In this document: in pieces, positions 37,510 through 47,737 of the stretch | Layout: each line of letters begins with the position of its first letter | Numbering within the stretch: the first letter of the stretch is position 1 | DNA from: an uncultured Mucilaginibacter sp. | Lineage (GTDB): Bacteria; Bacteroidota; Bacteroidia; Sphingobacteriales; Sphingobacteriaceae | Assembly (NCBI GenBank): GCA_903891475.1 | Contig: CAITEP010000004.1 | Coordinates: 1 to 64,000 of the forward strand | Reading direction: 5' to 3' | DNA: 64,000 bases | Position numbers and translations under genes: made by a program | The notes under the pieces: model-generated | Told to the model about the DNA's origin: nothing | What the model saw: the letters and a program-made list of their open reading frames with translations, nothing else | Databases searched by the model: none

Positions 37510-38655
37510 ATGACTATTAAATCTACCTACCAAGCAGCTAGTTTAGCTGCACCAGCCATTGAAAGTCATTTTGCCGAACTTGTTGAAACAAGTAAACATG
37601 ATAATTTAGGTGAAATTGCACCTAAGCCTACCCAATTAATTATTGAGGCAATTATTGACGTGGCTTTTTGGGCAAGTTTACGTAAAGAAGAAGGCAGCTC
37701 ACCAAAAATTTCACTGGCTTATTTACCCCCTTCTTTATCGGTACATCCTTTGATTTTTGAGAAACCTATCCTGCTAACCCCTGAAGTACTAACCAAACTG
37801 GCTCCAGCTGCCGAGCACGCAGGTATTCATTTGGGTGTTTGGCATCAAGAAAATAACGAATTATATATTTGGGGTACCACTAGGCATATACCTGACCATA
37901 CTTTTGTTTTAGAAGTAATTGAACCCGGATTGCTCGTGATAAAGCACAGACGCATTCATGGCTTTGGGAAGTTCATAAATGTAGCGGTATTAAAAGGCGA
38001 TGAAATAAAAATAATTGATAGCCTTAGCAAATCATTGCCGGATTGCCCGGCTTTATTAAGTTCATTGCTTGACTTTACGGCCACTACTGATATCAATAAT
38101 CCGCTAAATGTATTGATCCAATTAGCAGCATCTATGCGAGCGCATGGGCATGGCGGCTCATTGTTAGTAGTGCCCGAAGGGTCGGAGTCATGGCGAGATT
38201 CAATCATCAAGCCAATTAGCTATCCTGTTACTCCTCCATTTAAGGAGTTAAGAAATTTATTAGCGCAAAATATAGAGGAAAAGAGTATGCCCTTATGGCA
38301 AGATGAGGTTAACCGAACGGTAGAAAGCTTAGCAGGTTTAACGGCTGTTGATGGAGCCACCATTATTAACGACCAAATGGAGTTACTCGCTTTTGGGGCA
38401 AAAATTGGCTTGTCATCCAGTAGCTCCCCAGTAAACGAAATTTTGGTAACAGAACCCGTAATTGGTACATCAGGTAAAATTATTCATCCATCGCTTAATG
38501 GAGGTACTCGGCATTTATCGGCAGCACAATTCGTTTTTGACCAACGGGATGCTATTGCTTTAATTTCTTCCCAAGATGGCAGGTTTAGTATTTTCTCATG
38601 GTCTCCTTGTGAAGGTCTTGTACATGCACATTCAGTTGATGCTTTGCTTTTATAA
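37510..38655 (+). CDS. DisA_N/DAC-like (diadenylate-cyclase-fold) protein with N-terminal sensor-like domain
   Basis: C-terminal VDGATIINDQMELLAFGAKI (DGA-like) and GGTRHLSAAQFVFDQRDAIALISSQDG (RHR-like). Confidence 0.65.
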   Translation: MTIKSTYQAASLAAPAIESHFAELVETSKHDNLGEIAPKPTQLIIEAIIDVAFWASLRKEEGSSPKISLAYLPPSLSVHPLIFEKPILLTPEVLTKLAPAAEHAGIHLGVWHQENNELYIWGTTRHIPDHTFVLEVIEPGLLVIKHRRIHGFGKFINVAVLKGDEIKIIDSLSKSLPDCPALLSSLLDFTATTDINNPLNVLIQLAASMRAHGHGGSLLVVPEGSESWRDSIIKPISYPVTPPFKELRNLLAQNIEEKSMPLWQDEVNRTVESLAGLTAVDGATIINDQMELLAFGAKIGLSSSSSPVNEILVTEPVIGTSGKIIHPSLNGGTRHLSAAQFVFDQRDAIALISSQDGRFSIFSWSPCEGLVHAHSVDALLL

Positions 38656-38792
38656 CTATCCTATAAGAAGTTTTTTCAAATTGAATTACATTATTTTGAT
38701 TTAAAACCTAAAGTATTTCTAAATGTTTATCTTTCAAAATAAGCTAATTTTTAATTTCCTATTGAGTTTCTAAAAACAGAAGCTAATTTGAA

Positions 38793-39296
38793 TTAAACCG
38801 TTTGTGATTTTTGATGCGATTTTTTGCTAAAAAAATCATTTATAAAGTACAAAAGCAACACCAAATCAAAAAATAAAAATCCCTGCATTAAAGGTTTTGT
38901 TATTACTCCATCTAATGGAATTGGCGTTAAACCTAGATTTTGTAAAGTGACATGACCAAAGCCGGTCCAATTTATGGAATACAGTGTATACCCTAAAAGT
39001 AAAAAAATGGTTGAAACAAAAAATATAGCAATACCGCTAATTATATTCCTGTTGATGGTAGTTTTTAAGGGGTTTTTTAATTCCTGTTCTCTGATGGATG
39101 CCAAAACATTGTAAGTAAACCCCATTGACGGCTCTTCTAATTCTATGTTTAAAAGCTCCTCATTTAAGCCTATCAATTCATTGTACTTCTGTGAATAAGC
39201 TTCATTGGTAGCAATGAGCTTAGTAATTTTTTCATAATCATCACTTGTACAATTCCCATCCAAATAGTCCCAAAGTGTTTGTTCCATGCTTTTCAT
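38793..39296 (-). CDS. Putative anti-sigma factor, single TM
   Basis: Overlaps ECF sigma gene; cytosolic N-terminus YLDGNCTSDDYEKITKL; two hydrophobic segments. Confidence 0.65.
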   Translation of the reverse strand: MKSMEQTLWDYLDGNCTSDDYEKITKLIATNEAYSQKYNELIGLNEELLNIELEEPSMGFTYNVLASIREQELKNPLKTTINRNIISGIAIFFVSTIFLLLGYTLYSINWTGFGHVTLQNLGLTPIPLDGVITKPLMQGFLFFDLVLLLYFINDFFSKKSHQKSQTV

Positions 39297-39871
39297 ATCA
39301 ATTCTTTCACCTCATCTTTTAAATTTCGTTCCAACTTTTCTTTTAACCGCTGGCGTGCCCTAAAAAGTTTTACTTTAACAGTATTTGCTTCCATTCCCAA
39401 TACTTGTGCAATTTCTTCGAGCGACTGCTCACCTTTATAAAACAAAGTTATAATTATGGCGTCATCAGGCAAAAGTTGCTGAATTGCCTCGTTCAAATAA
39501 AACGACCTTGATTTATTTTCGGCATTGTTAACATCAAAGCTTCCATGATTTTCTATTTGTAAAAAGTTATTTTGATCATCAATGGATGATGTATCTAATC
39601 GTTTTTTACGTAAAAAAGTCATGGAGGTTGTGTAAACTATGCTATATAACCAAGTACTAAACTTAGCTTGTTTTTGAAATGCTGTTAATGAGCGGTATGC
39701 TTTAACAAAACAATCCTGCGCAATTTCCTCCCCATCCTCCCGGTTTTTAGCAAAACGCATGGCTAAGGTAAAAACAAACCTTTGGTGGCGCTTCACCAAA
39801 TCGGCGTAGGCGCTCTGGTTTCCAGCAATGGTTTGCTCAATTAGTTCGTTATCTGATAGCTTACTCTGCAT
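39293..39871 (-). CDS. ECF RNA polymerase sigma factor
   Basis: Region 2 DLVKRHQRFVFTLAMRFAKNREDGEEIAQDCFVKAYRSL; region 4 QSLEEIAQVLGMEANTVKVKLFRARQRLKEKL. Confidence 0.9.
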   Translation of the reverse strand: MQSKLSDNELIEQTIAGNQSAYADLVKRHQRFVFTLAMRFAKNREDGEEIAQDCFVKAYRSLTAFQKQAKFSTWLYSIVYTTSMTFLRKKRLDTSSIDDQNNFLQIENHGSFDVNNAENKSRSFYLNEAIQQLLPDDAIIITLFYKGEQSLEEIAQVLGMEANTVKVKLFRARQRLKEKLERNLKDEVKELI

Positions 39872-40128
39872 TTTTTAGATAGTAATAAGACAACCGAATA
39901 GAAAATCAGGTTACACCATTCGCTAAAATTACTTTTAATAGAGTTCCATCGATGTTTTATAAAAGTAAATTCATATTTATAAAGCTAATAAATTAATATA
40001 ATAACAATATTAGCCATTAACTTTTTTAACTTTTGCTGTAACCTCTATAAAAAAAGTGTTGTCATAACTAACAAATACGCCGTTTTGGTGAATTAAACAA
40101 AGCAATAAAAAAATTAAATTTATAAGTT

Positions 40129-40515
40129 ATGCTACACACAGAAGAATTAGGGGTAATGGCCGGAATTTTAGTCCCCTTAGCATTTTTTGCTATGATTTTC
40201 GGTATCGTTTATTTAAGTAAGCGTGAAAGAATGGCCATGATTGAAAGAGGTATGGATCCTAGGCAAAATAATATTTCTTGGATGCAACCTAGGCCTATGC
40301 AAAATTATTTAGGAGTAGGTCTTTTAATGATGGGTGCTGGTTTCGGCTTATTTTTAGCGTATGTTCTTGATAGCTTTGTATTGATTCAAAAAACTAATAG
40401 CGATAATCCAGCTATATACTTTTCGTTAATTACGTTTTTTGGAGGCTTGGGTTTATTAATATCTCATCTTATTGAGAAAAAAGAAGCCACTAAAGAAAAA
40501 AGGAATAATGTATAA
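40129..40515 (+). CDS. Small membrane protein (DUF6249-like)
   Basis: GIVYLSKRERMAMIERGMDPRQ pattern with TM segments. Confidence 0.6.
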   Translation: MLHTEELGVMAGILVPLAFFAMIFGIVYLSKRERMAMIERGMDPRQNNISWMQPRPMQNYLGVGLLMMGAGFGLFLAYVLDSFVLIQKTNSDNPAIYFSLITFFGGLGLLISHLIEKKEATKEKRNNV

Positions 40516-40516
40516 T

Positions 40517-40559
40517 AATTGAGGGGATAAAGATTCATCTGATACTCATCCCCTCAATT
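40517..40559. terminator. Bidirectional terminator between convergent genes
   Basis: AATTGAGGGGAT ... ATCCCCTCAATT. Confidence 0.75.
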
Positions 40560-41069
40560 TTACAAATACCTTTCCTTCAAAATTTTTACATGGTGCATTT
40601 CATGCCCGGCCGCAATGTACAATAGTCCTCTAACCGAAACAGGATATTTGCTTGCAATCCCCTTTTGCAATAATTGTTCCTCAGTAAATGACCGGAATAA
40701 GTAAAGGTTTGAACTGCGTGTTATCTTTAATTCATTGGCTAAATCTTCTAATGATCGAGCATTAAAAGTTGCCTTTTCCATATATAAGTCCTGATCAAAT
40801 CCGGGCAGTTCAATAGCTTCGCGGGAGAAACAAAGCGCACGGTAAGCAAAAGTACGCTCGGCATCAATCATATGTCCAACAACTTGTTTAATAGTCCATT
40901 TACCTTGTTCATAAGCAAAATCTCCTTTTGCGTTACCTATTCTTATTAAAAAATTGTAGGTGCTATCCTTTTGGTATTCTAAAATATCCATTATCGGATC
41001 GTTTCCTACCAAGTTTACATAACCGGCAGCATAGGGTGGATACTCATCAGGTTGTGGTCTGTTTATCAT
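40560..41069 (-). CDS. DinB-family protein
   Basis: GKWTIKQVVGHMIDAERTFAYRAL...AAGHEMHHVKILKERY. Confidence 0.8.
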   Translation of the reverse strand: MINRPQPDEYPPYAAGYVNLVGNDPIMDILEYQKDSTYNFLIRIGNAKGDFAYEQGKWTIKQVVGHMIDAERTFAYRALCFSREAIELPGFDQDLYMEKATFNARSLEDLANELKITRSSNLYLFRSFTEEQLLQKGIASKYPVSVRGLLYIAAGHEMHHVKILKERYL

Positions 41070-42261
41070 TTTTAATGGTCTTTAATATTATTCTAAATGT
41101 AGTTCCTTTGGCAATTTCCGAATCCTTGACAAAAATTTGTCCATTATGGTAATTCTCAATAATCCGCTTTGTTAATGAAAGCCCAAGTCCCCAACCCCTT
41201 TTGCGGGTGGTGTACCCAGGCTGAAAAACGGTTTCAAATTTTGAACGTGGTATCCCTTTGCCGGTATCGGTTATATCAATAAACACCTGATCCTTTATCT
41301 TGTTTCCTTGTATTTCAACATTTATTTCGCCTTTGCCTTCAATGGCATTTACCGCATTTTTTAAAAGGTTTTCGAGCACCCAATCAAATAGGGGTACATT
41401 TAAGCCTGTTATATAGTTTGATTGACCTTTAACCGAAAAATGAATATTTTTACTCACCCTAAATTTAAAATAATTTATAAAATCATTCACCACCTCGTAC
41501 AAGTTATGGTCTTCGAGTTTTGGGGTAGAGCCAATCTTCGAAAACCTATCGGCAACAATTTCCAATCGCTTTACGTCATTTTCCATTTCACCAAATAACT
41601 GGTCGTCTTCGGCATTAAACTTTTCCTTAAGCAATTCAATCCAAGCCATTAAAGATGAAATAGGGGTGCCGAGTTGGTGAGCCGTTTCTTTAGCCAAACC
41701 AACCCAAACCTGGTCTTGCTCTGATTTACGTGATGAGTTAAAGGCCGTATAAGCCATTACCAAGAAAACAGTTATAATGGAAAGTTGTATATATGGGAAA
41801 TATTTTAATTCGGTTAGTAGGGCAGAATCTTTATAATAAGTAAACCAGGCATTTCCTAATATTTTAAGCTTAATAGGGGCATGCTGTTTTTTCATATAAG
41901 CAAGCTCGTCGGCAAAATAAACCGGGTCGTAGGTTAGTTTTTTATTGCCCTCGGCAGCCAACTTTATAAATGTTTTAGTAGTATCAAGGCCACGTGTAAG
42001 TATAATTCCTCCCTTTTCATCGGTTACTATTGCGGGTACTATGGAGCTATCTCGAACAGCAAAAACATAGTTCAGAAAATCATTATCATCCGAACCTAAA
42101 ACCTGCTTCATACTCATGGCCCATACTTGTGCGCGCGTACGCTCTGACTTTGCAATGTTTTTTACCAAATAATTGGTATACAACAATGAACCACTTGCTA
42201 TAATTACAGCAAATACCAACAGTAAGTATTTCCAACGTTTTTTTTGTTGATAGGGATTCAT
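41047..42261 (-). CDS. Sensor histidine kinase
   Basis: LAKETAHQLGTPISSLMAWIELL H-box; ATPase motifs NLLKNAVNAI, DTGKGIPRSKF, GWGLGLSLTKRII. Confidence 0.88.
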   Translation of the reverse strand: MNPYQQKKRWKYLLLVFAVIIASGSLLYTNYLVKNIAKSERTRAQVWAMSMKQVLGSDDNDFLNYVFAVRDSSIVPAIVTDEKGGIILTRGLDTTKTFIKLAAEGNKKLTYDPVYFADELAYMKKQHAPIKLKILGNAWFTYYKDSALLTELKYFPYIQLSIITVFLVMAYTAFNSSRKSEQDQVWVGLAKETAHQLGTPISSLMAWIELLKEKFNAEDDQLFGEMENDVKRLEIVADRFSKIGSTPKLEDHNLYEVVNDFINYFKFRVSKNIHFSVKGQSNYITGLNVPLFDWVLENLLKNAVNAIEGKGEINVEIQGNKIKDQVFIDITDTGKGIPRSKFETVFQPGYTTRKRGWGLGLSLTKRIIENYHNGQIFVKDSEIAKGTTFRIILKTIKNDKQTTT

Positions 42262-42394
42262 TCTTTCATGTTAAGTAGTGCAAAATACTTAACAACGGGC
42301 AAATTACTGAAAAAGTACCGAAGTGTAAAAGTTGGCACACCTTCTCGAATGAAACTAAATGCTAATCATATAAAATACAATCGTATCCGGTTTA

Positions 42395-43165
42395 TTAACC
42401 TTTGCGTAACATATCCGCATATTCATTAGGTAAAGGACTATCTTCAACAGCTTTGGCTGCCTTTTCAATATCATAGTCAAAACGGATAAACTCAACCTGT
42501 ACACTATCTCTGTTTTTGACTGAACTATCTTCGTTGATATGTAATAGCACATAACCGCCACGAGGGTCTTTATCTTTTGGCTTACCTATCGAGCCAATAT
42601 TAATAGCATGACGATAATGTGCACCCTCAATTGCTTCGGATTGTATAATGCGGTGATAGGGTTGGTGGGTATGCCCAAAACACATTACATCGGCATTTGC
42701 CGCTTCCATAATGCGGAGCATGCTTTTTTCGTCTCTATCCTCAAACAAATATTCATTAATTTTACGTGGACTCCCATGCACCAATAATACATTCAATTGG
42801 TCATGGTTTAATTGAAATTCCAAACGAATATGGGCCGGGAGGGTACGTAAATAAGCGCGTTGTTCATCTTTTACTACCTCGTTGGTATAAGCAATAGAAA
42901 CTTTCCCTAAAGCCTTTTCCTCATCGGTTTTGTATGCGCAACCGCAATCATCGCTATGCCTGCCGATGCCAAAGTCATAGTTTCCGGCAATACAAGGAAT
43001 ACCTCGTTTTCTTATTTCGTCAATCACTTCGTTGGGCCAAATATTGTATCCTACCAAATCGCCAAGGCAATAAATGGCATCAGGTTTTTGTTTTTCAACG
43101 TTCCCAAAAAATGCTTCCAATGCAGGTAGGTTTGCATGTATGTCGGAGAATAACGCGATTTTCAT
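42395..43165 (-). CDS. Calcineurin-like metallophosphoesterase (YfcE/MJ0936-like)
   Basis: FSDIHANLPAL, GDLVGY, GNYD, VHGSP, GHTHQP motifs; 2 bp from upstream Acr3. Confidence 0.85.
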   Translation of the reverse strand: MKIALFSDIHANLPALEAFFGNVEKQKPDAIYCLGDLVGYNIWPNEVIDEIRKRGIPCIAGNYDFGIGRHSDDCGCAYKTDEEKALGKVSIAYTNEVVKDEQRAYLRTLPAHIRLEFQLNHDQLNVLLVHGSPRKINEYLFEDRDEKSMLRIMEAANADVMCFGHTHQPYHRIIQSEAIEGAHYRHAINIGSIGKPKDKDPRGGYVLLHINEDSSVKNRDSVQVEFIRFDYDIEKAAKAVEDSPLPNEYADMLRKG

Positions 43166-43167
43166 AA

Positions 43168-44250
43168 TTATAAAGTTTGTAGTGATTTATTGTTATAATA
43201 TTTTTTACGAAACCAAAAAGCTAAATTAACTAAGGCTATCAGGGCTGGAACTTCTACTAAGGGGCCTATCACACCTGCAAAAGCCTCACCAGAGTTTATT
43301 CCAAAAACACCAATTGCAACCGCAATGGCCAATTCAAAATTATTGCCAGTAGCTGTAAAGGCTATAGACGCGCTTCTTGAATAGTCGGCTCCGAATGATT
43401 TCCCGATAAAAAAGCTAAGGATGAACATAACGGTAAAATAGATTACCAATGGGATGGCAATCCGTATCACATCAAAAGGTATTTGTACAATCAAATTACC
43501 TTTAAGGCTAAACATTACTAAAATGGTGAATAATAATGCCACTAAAGTAATTGGAGAAATAATAGGTACATATTTAGTTTGAAACCATTCCTCTCCCTTC
43601 AATTTAATAAGGGTATATCGGCTGATGATACCTGCCGCAAATGGAATACCTAGGTAAATGCTAACGCTTTTGGCAATTTCTAAAATGGTAATGTTAACAG
43701 CCAAGCCTTTTAAGCCAAACAACGGGGGTAATATAGTAATAAACACATAAGCATATACGCTGTATAAAAGTACCTGAAATATGCTGTTAAGGGCAATTAA
43801 TCCGGCTGCATACTCACGGTTTCCTTCGGCAAGTTCGTTCCAAACCACTACCATTGCAATGCAACGGGCTAGTCCAATTAATATTAAGCCTATCATATAA
43901 GCCGGATGATCGCGCAATAATGTAATTGCCAATACAAACATTAGGATAGGGCCAACCACCCAATTTAAAATTAAGGAGGCGCTTAATACCTTGGTGTCTT
44001 TAAATACCTCTCCCATTTTTTCGTATTTTACTTTTGCCAACGGGGGGTACATCATCAATATCAACCCAATGGCCAATGGAATATTTGTTGTTCCGCTTGA
44101 AAATGAATTAATAAAGCCGGATGATGATGGAATAAAGTAACCAATACCTACACCCAATGCCATTGCTAAAAATATCCACAAGGTAAGGAACCTGTCAAGG
44201 AAGCTTAGTTTTTTTCTTTCGGCCACTGGGGCACAATCATTAGCACTCAT
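43168..44250 (-). CDS. Arsenite efflux transporter Acr3
   Basis: [19 protein letters not shown] and [41 protein letters not shown]. Confidence 0.9.
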   Translation of the reverse strand: MSANDCAPVAERKKLSFLDRFLTLWIFLAMALGVGIGYFIPSSSGFINSFSSGTTNIPLAIGLILMMYPPLAKVKYEKMGEVFKDTKVLSASLILNWVVGPILMFVLAITLLRDHPAYMIGLILIGLARCIAMVVVWNELAEGNREYAAGLIALNSIFQVLLYSVYAYVFITILPPLFGLKGLAVNITILEIAKSVSIYLGIPFAAGIISRYTLIKLKGEEWFQTKYVPIISPITLVALLFTILVMFSLKGNLIVQIPFDVIRIAIPLVIYFTVMFILSFFIGKSFGADYSRSASIAFTATGNNFELAIAVAIGVFGINSGEAFAGVIGPLVEVPALIALVNLAFWFRKKYYNNKSLQTL

Positions 44251-44276
44251 TTTTATTTTATTATTTTTTATAAATA

Positions 44277-44726
44277 TTATTTAGCCCAATAGTGGTAATG
44301 CTTTGCCTCTTCAATAAATTCAATCACTTGCTTTTTTATTTCGTCCCTTACTTTGCGTGTTTGCGCTAGAATTTCTTCTTCTGTTCCCAGGAATGAAGAA
44401 GGATCAGTAAAAGACCACCCAAGGCGCTTAACCATACCTGGGAAAATAGGGCAACCTTCGGCTGCCGCAGCATCACAAACTGTAATAACAGCTTGATAAA
44501 TCATTCCTTTTTTAAATAAGTCAAAAACACTTTGGGTTTCTTTATGGCTAATATCGAGCCCAATTTCGTTCATTACCTTAACTACGTTAGGATTTAACTT
44601 ACCTGGCTCAAAACCAGCACTTTCTGCTATTAATACCCCCTCACCATATTGGTTAATGAAGGCTTCAGCCATTTGACTTCTTGCAGAATTATGTATGCAA
44701 ACAAATAATACCTTATGTTGTATCAT
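44277..44726 (-). CDS. arsC: Arsenate reductase, low-MW phosphatase type
   Basis: [33 protein letters not shown]. Confidence 0.87.
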   Translation of the reverse strand: MIQHKVLFVCIHNSARSQMAEAFINQYGEGVLIAESAGFEPGKLNPNVVKVMNEIGLDISHKETQSVFDLFKKGMIYQAVITVCDAAAAEGCPIFPGMVKRLGWSFTDPSSFLGTEEEILAQTRKVRDEIKKQVIEFIEEAKHYHYWAK

Positions 44727-44796
44727 GATAAATTAATTTATGATTATTTATTAGTAACTTGTATATAGCAATTTAATGATAAATCAATTAAAAAAA

Positions 44797-45639
44797 TTAA
44801 CAACATCCGGGCTCACAGCAAGGTTTCACTTCCATAGGTTTTTCGGCATATACTGTAATACTGAATATACCAGCTCCACCGCTTTTAAATTGAGCAATTT
44901 CTTCCTCAGTTAAATGCTCACTTAAAATATCCGCAGGTAGGCTAATTATCTTTTCCTTTTGGATGGTGAGGTTTTCAAAGCCATTTTGTTTTATTAACTC
45001 CAAATATTCTTCCTTTTGAATAGCTCCCGATATACAGCCTGAATACATTTCGGCACTTTTTTGCAGACCAATAGGTAAGGTTCCAATCAATACAACATCC
45101 GATATACTGAAATGCCCACCCGGCTTCAAAACACGGTAAATATCCTTCAATACCGCATCTTTATTTGGCACCAGGTTTAAAACGCAATTACTTACAATAA
45201 CATCGGCTGTGTTGGCTGTGACCGGCATGTTTTCAATATCCCCAAATCTAAACTCAACATTATTAAATCCAAGTTTATCGGCATTAGCACGGGCTTTGCT
45301 CAGCATCGCATCCGAAAAATCAACTCCTATCACCTTTCCTGTTTCTCCTGTTTCTGCTCTGGCAATAAAAGCATCGTTTCCCGCTCCCGAACCTAAATCA
45401 ATCACCACATCGCCTTTCTTTATTTTCGCGAATTGTGTTGGCAATCCACAACCTAAGCCTAAATCGGCTTCGGGGTTATACCCTTCCAGTTGGGTATAAT
45501 CATCGCTCATAATATTATATACTTCGGTACTGCAGCAAGTTGCTCCACAGCAGGAGGCTTGATTGTCTTCTTTGTCTTGCAAAGCAATTTCACTATATTT
45601 TTGCCTCACCAATTCCTTTAATTCTTGTTCACTTTTCAT
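44797..45639 (-). CDS. arsM: Arsenite methyltransferase
   Basis: VVIDLGSGAGNDAFIA, VIGVDFSDAML, conserved Cys; C-terminal CCEPGCC; start moved to internal ATG downstream of operator. Confidence 0.88.
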   Translation of the reverse strand: MKSEQELKELVRQKYSEIALQDKEDNQASCCGATCCSTEVYNIMSDDYTQLEGYNPEADLGLGCGLPTQFAKIKKGDVVIDLGSGAGNDAFIARAETGETGKVIGVDFSDAMLSKARANADKLGFNNVEFRFGDIENMPVTANTADVIVSNCVLNLVPNKDAVLKDIYRVLKPGGHFSISDVVLIGTLPIGLQKSAEMYSGCISGAIQKEEYLELIKQNGFENLTIQKEKIISLPADILSEHLTEEEIAQFKSGGAGIFSITVYAEKPMEVKPCCEPGCC

Positions 45640-45656
45640 GATTATTCTTATTTGTT

Positions 45657-45680
45657 TATTGCAATATTGCAATTGATTAA
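45657..45680. promoter_or_regulatory. Putative ArsR operator copy 2 (arsR-arsM gap)
   Basis: TTATTGCAATATTGCAATTGATTA; matches copy upstream of arsR. Confidence 0.6.
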
Positions 45681-45691
45681 TTTAAATTTTT

Positions 45692-46015
45692 TTAGCAACA
45701 ATTAGGGTTAAATGTATTAAAGAATATGCCAAGTTGCTCTTTTAACTCGTCCCAAACTATTGGGTTAATACAATAACATACGCTCACGCCTTCAATGGTG
45801 CCTTTTATCAATCCTGCATTTTTTAGTTCTTTTAAATGCTGCGATATGGTTGGTTGGGCTAAACCCAACTCGTCTACTAAATCGCCACAAATACAAGCGT
45901 TCGCGTTAATAATTTGCTGCAAAATGGCTATACGAGCCGGATGTGCCATGGCTTTTAGCTTCAAAGCCAGGTTGTTTTGTTCTTCGGTAAATATTTCTGT
46001 TTTGGTAAGCCCCAT
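45692..46015 (-). CDS. arsR: ArsR-family transcriptional regulator
   Basis: MAHPARIAILQQIINANACICGDLVDELGLAQPTISQHLKELKNAGLI. Confidence 0.9.
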   Translation of the reverse strand: MGLTKTEIFTEEQNNLALKLKAMAHPARIAILQQIINANACICGDLVDELGLAQPTISQHLKELKNAGLIKGTIEGVSVCYCINPIVWDELKEQLGIFFNTFNPNCC

Positions 46016-46017
46016 AT

Positions 46018-46043
46018 TTATATTGCAATATTGCGATTAATAT
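46018..46043. promoter_or_regulatory. Putative ArsR operator copy 1 (arsR upstream)
   Basis: TTATATTGCAATATTGCGATTAATAT. Confidence 0.6.
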
Positions 46044-46126
46044 TTGAATATTCAAAATTATTTCAAAAAAATTATTCCATTAGCTCGTTTCAGCACTTAA
46101 ATACTTAGCACTATCTTTGCAGCCTT

Positions 46127-47641
46127 ATGGTTAATAAAAAAGTGAGGGTGCGTTTTGCACCTAGTCCAACGGGTGGTTTACACTTAGGTGGTGTACGTAC
46201 AGCATTGTTTAATTATCTTTTTGCCAAACAACATGGTGGAGAATTTATTTTAAGAGTGGAGGATACCGACCAAAACAGGTTTGTGGAAGGTGCCGAACAG
46301 TATATTTTGGATTGTTTAAGTTGGTGCGGACTTACGCCTGATGAAAGCCCAGTTGTTGGCGGACCATATGCCCCATACCGACAAAGTGAACGGAAAGCCA
46401 TTTACCGTGAATATGCCGAAAAACTGCTTGCCTCGGGAAATGCCTATTATGCATTTGATACACCCGAGGAGCTAGAAAAACTCCGGAAAGATACCCCAAA
46501 CTTTCAATACAATTTATTTTATAGGGATGGCTTAAAAAACTCGTTAACGCTACCACCTGCCGAGGTAGCACAGTTAATTGCCGACCAAAAGCCTTATGTT
46601 ATTAGGATAAAAGTGCCTGCCGATGAAAAAATTAGTTTTACTGATTTGATTCGTGGTCATGTAACTTTTGAAACCAATCAAGTTGATGATAAGGTATTGT
46701 TAAAAGCCGATGGTATGCCCACCTATCATTTAGCGGTAGTGGTGGATGATTATTTGATGAAAATATCGCATGCCTTTAGGGGCGAGGAATGGCTGCCATC
46801 GGCACCTGTACATATTTTGTTATGGGAATATTTAGATTGGAAAAACGAAATGCCACAATGGGCGCACTTACCGCTTATATTAAAACCCGACGGACATGGA
46901 AAACTAAGTAAACGCGACGGAATACGCCTTGGATTCCCTGTTTATGCCATGAATTGGCTGGACGTTAAAACAGGCGAATTAGCACCTGGGTTTAAGGAGT
47001 TAGGCTTTCTGCCAGAGGCATTTATAAACTTTTTGGCAACTTTAGGGTGGAACGATGGTACCGACCAAGAACTTTTTACTTTAGCAGAACTGATTGAAAA
47101 GTTCTCGATTGAGCGGATAAGTAAAGCCGGAGCCAAATTTGATTACGAAAAAGCCAAATGGTTCAATGCCGAATGGATAAAAAGGACTGATACCAATATT
47201 TTGTTGCCGCAAGTAAAGGAAATATTGGAGAATAAAGGAATTGCAATTAATGATACTAATTATTTAGCCTCTGTAATCACATTGATAAAAGACCGTTGCA
47301 TATTAATGGAAGATTTTTATCAGCAAGCCGCCTACTTTTTCCAAAATCCTGCACTAATTGATATCGCAGCCATAAAACCAAAATGGAATACGGAGAAAAT
47401 ACATTTTTTTGAGACTTTAATCAGCAAAATTAAAGGCATGGATGATTTTGCACCACTTGAAATTGAAACGATGTTTAAAGCATTGGCGGAAGAATTAGCA
47501 ATAAAAGCAGGCGACCTAATGCTGCCTTTTAGAATTATGTTGGTTGGCGGTAAGTTTGGCCCGCATGTTTTTGATATTGCCAGCATGCTGGGTACAAATG
47601 CTACTATTGGCAGAATTGAAAATACTTTAAAGGAGTTATAA
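46127..47641 (+). CDS. gltX: Glutamyl-tRNA synthetase
   Basis: VRFAPSPTGGLHLGGVRTALFNYLFA, KLSKRDG. Confidence 0.95.
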   Translation: MVNKKVRVRFAPSPTGGLHLGGVRTALFNYLFAKQHGGEFILRVEDTDQNRFVEGAEQYILDCLSWCGLTPDESPVVGGPYAPYRQSERKAIYREYAEKLLASGNAYYAFDTPEELEKLRKDTPNFQYNLFYRDGLKNSLTLPPAEVAQLIADQKPYVIRIKVPADEKISFTDLIRGHVTFETNQVDDKVLLKADGMPTYHLAVVVDDYLMKISHAFRGEEWLPSAPVHILLWEYLDWKNEMPQWAHLPLILKPDGHGKLSKRDGIRLGFPVYAMNWLDVKTGELAPGFKELGFLPEAFINFLATLGWNDGTDQELFTLAELIEKFSIERISKAGAKFDYEKAKWFNAEWIKRTDTNILLPQVKEILENKGIAINDTNYLASVITLIKDRCILMEDFYQQAAYFFQNPALIDIAAIKPKWNTEKIHFFETLISKIKGMDDFAPLEIETMFKALAEELAIKAGDLMLPFRIMLVGGKFGPHVFDIASMLGTNATIGRIENTLKEL

Positions 47642-47665
47642 GCTTTAGAATATTTTAATAAATAG

Positions 47666-47702
47666 AAAGGGCTGGTATCATTATCCAGATACCAACCCTT
47701 TT
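47666..47702. terminator. Terminator hairpin
   Basis: AAAGGGCTGGTATC ... GATACCAACCCTTTT. Confidence 0.75.
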
Positions 47703-47737
47703 ATATTGAAACCAAGCCATTTCAGCCTGATTGTATA

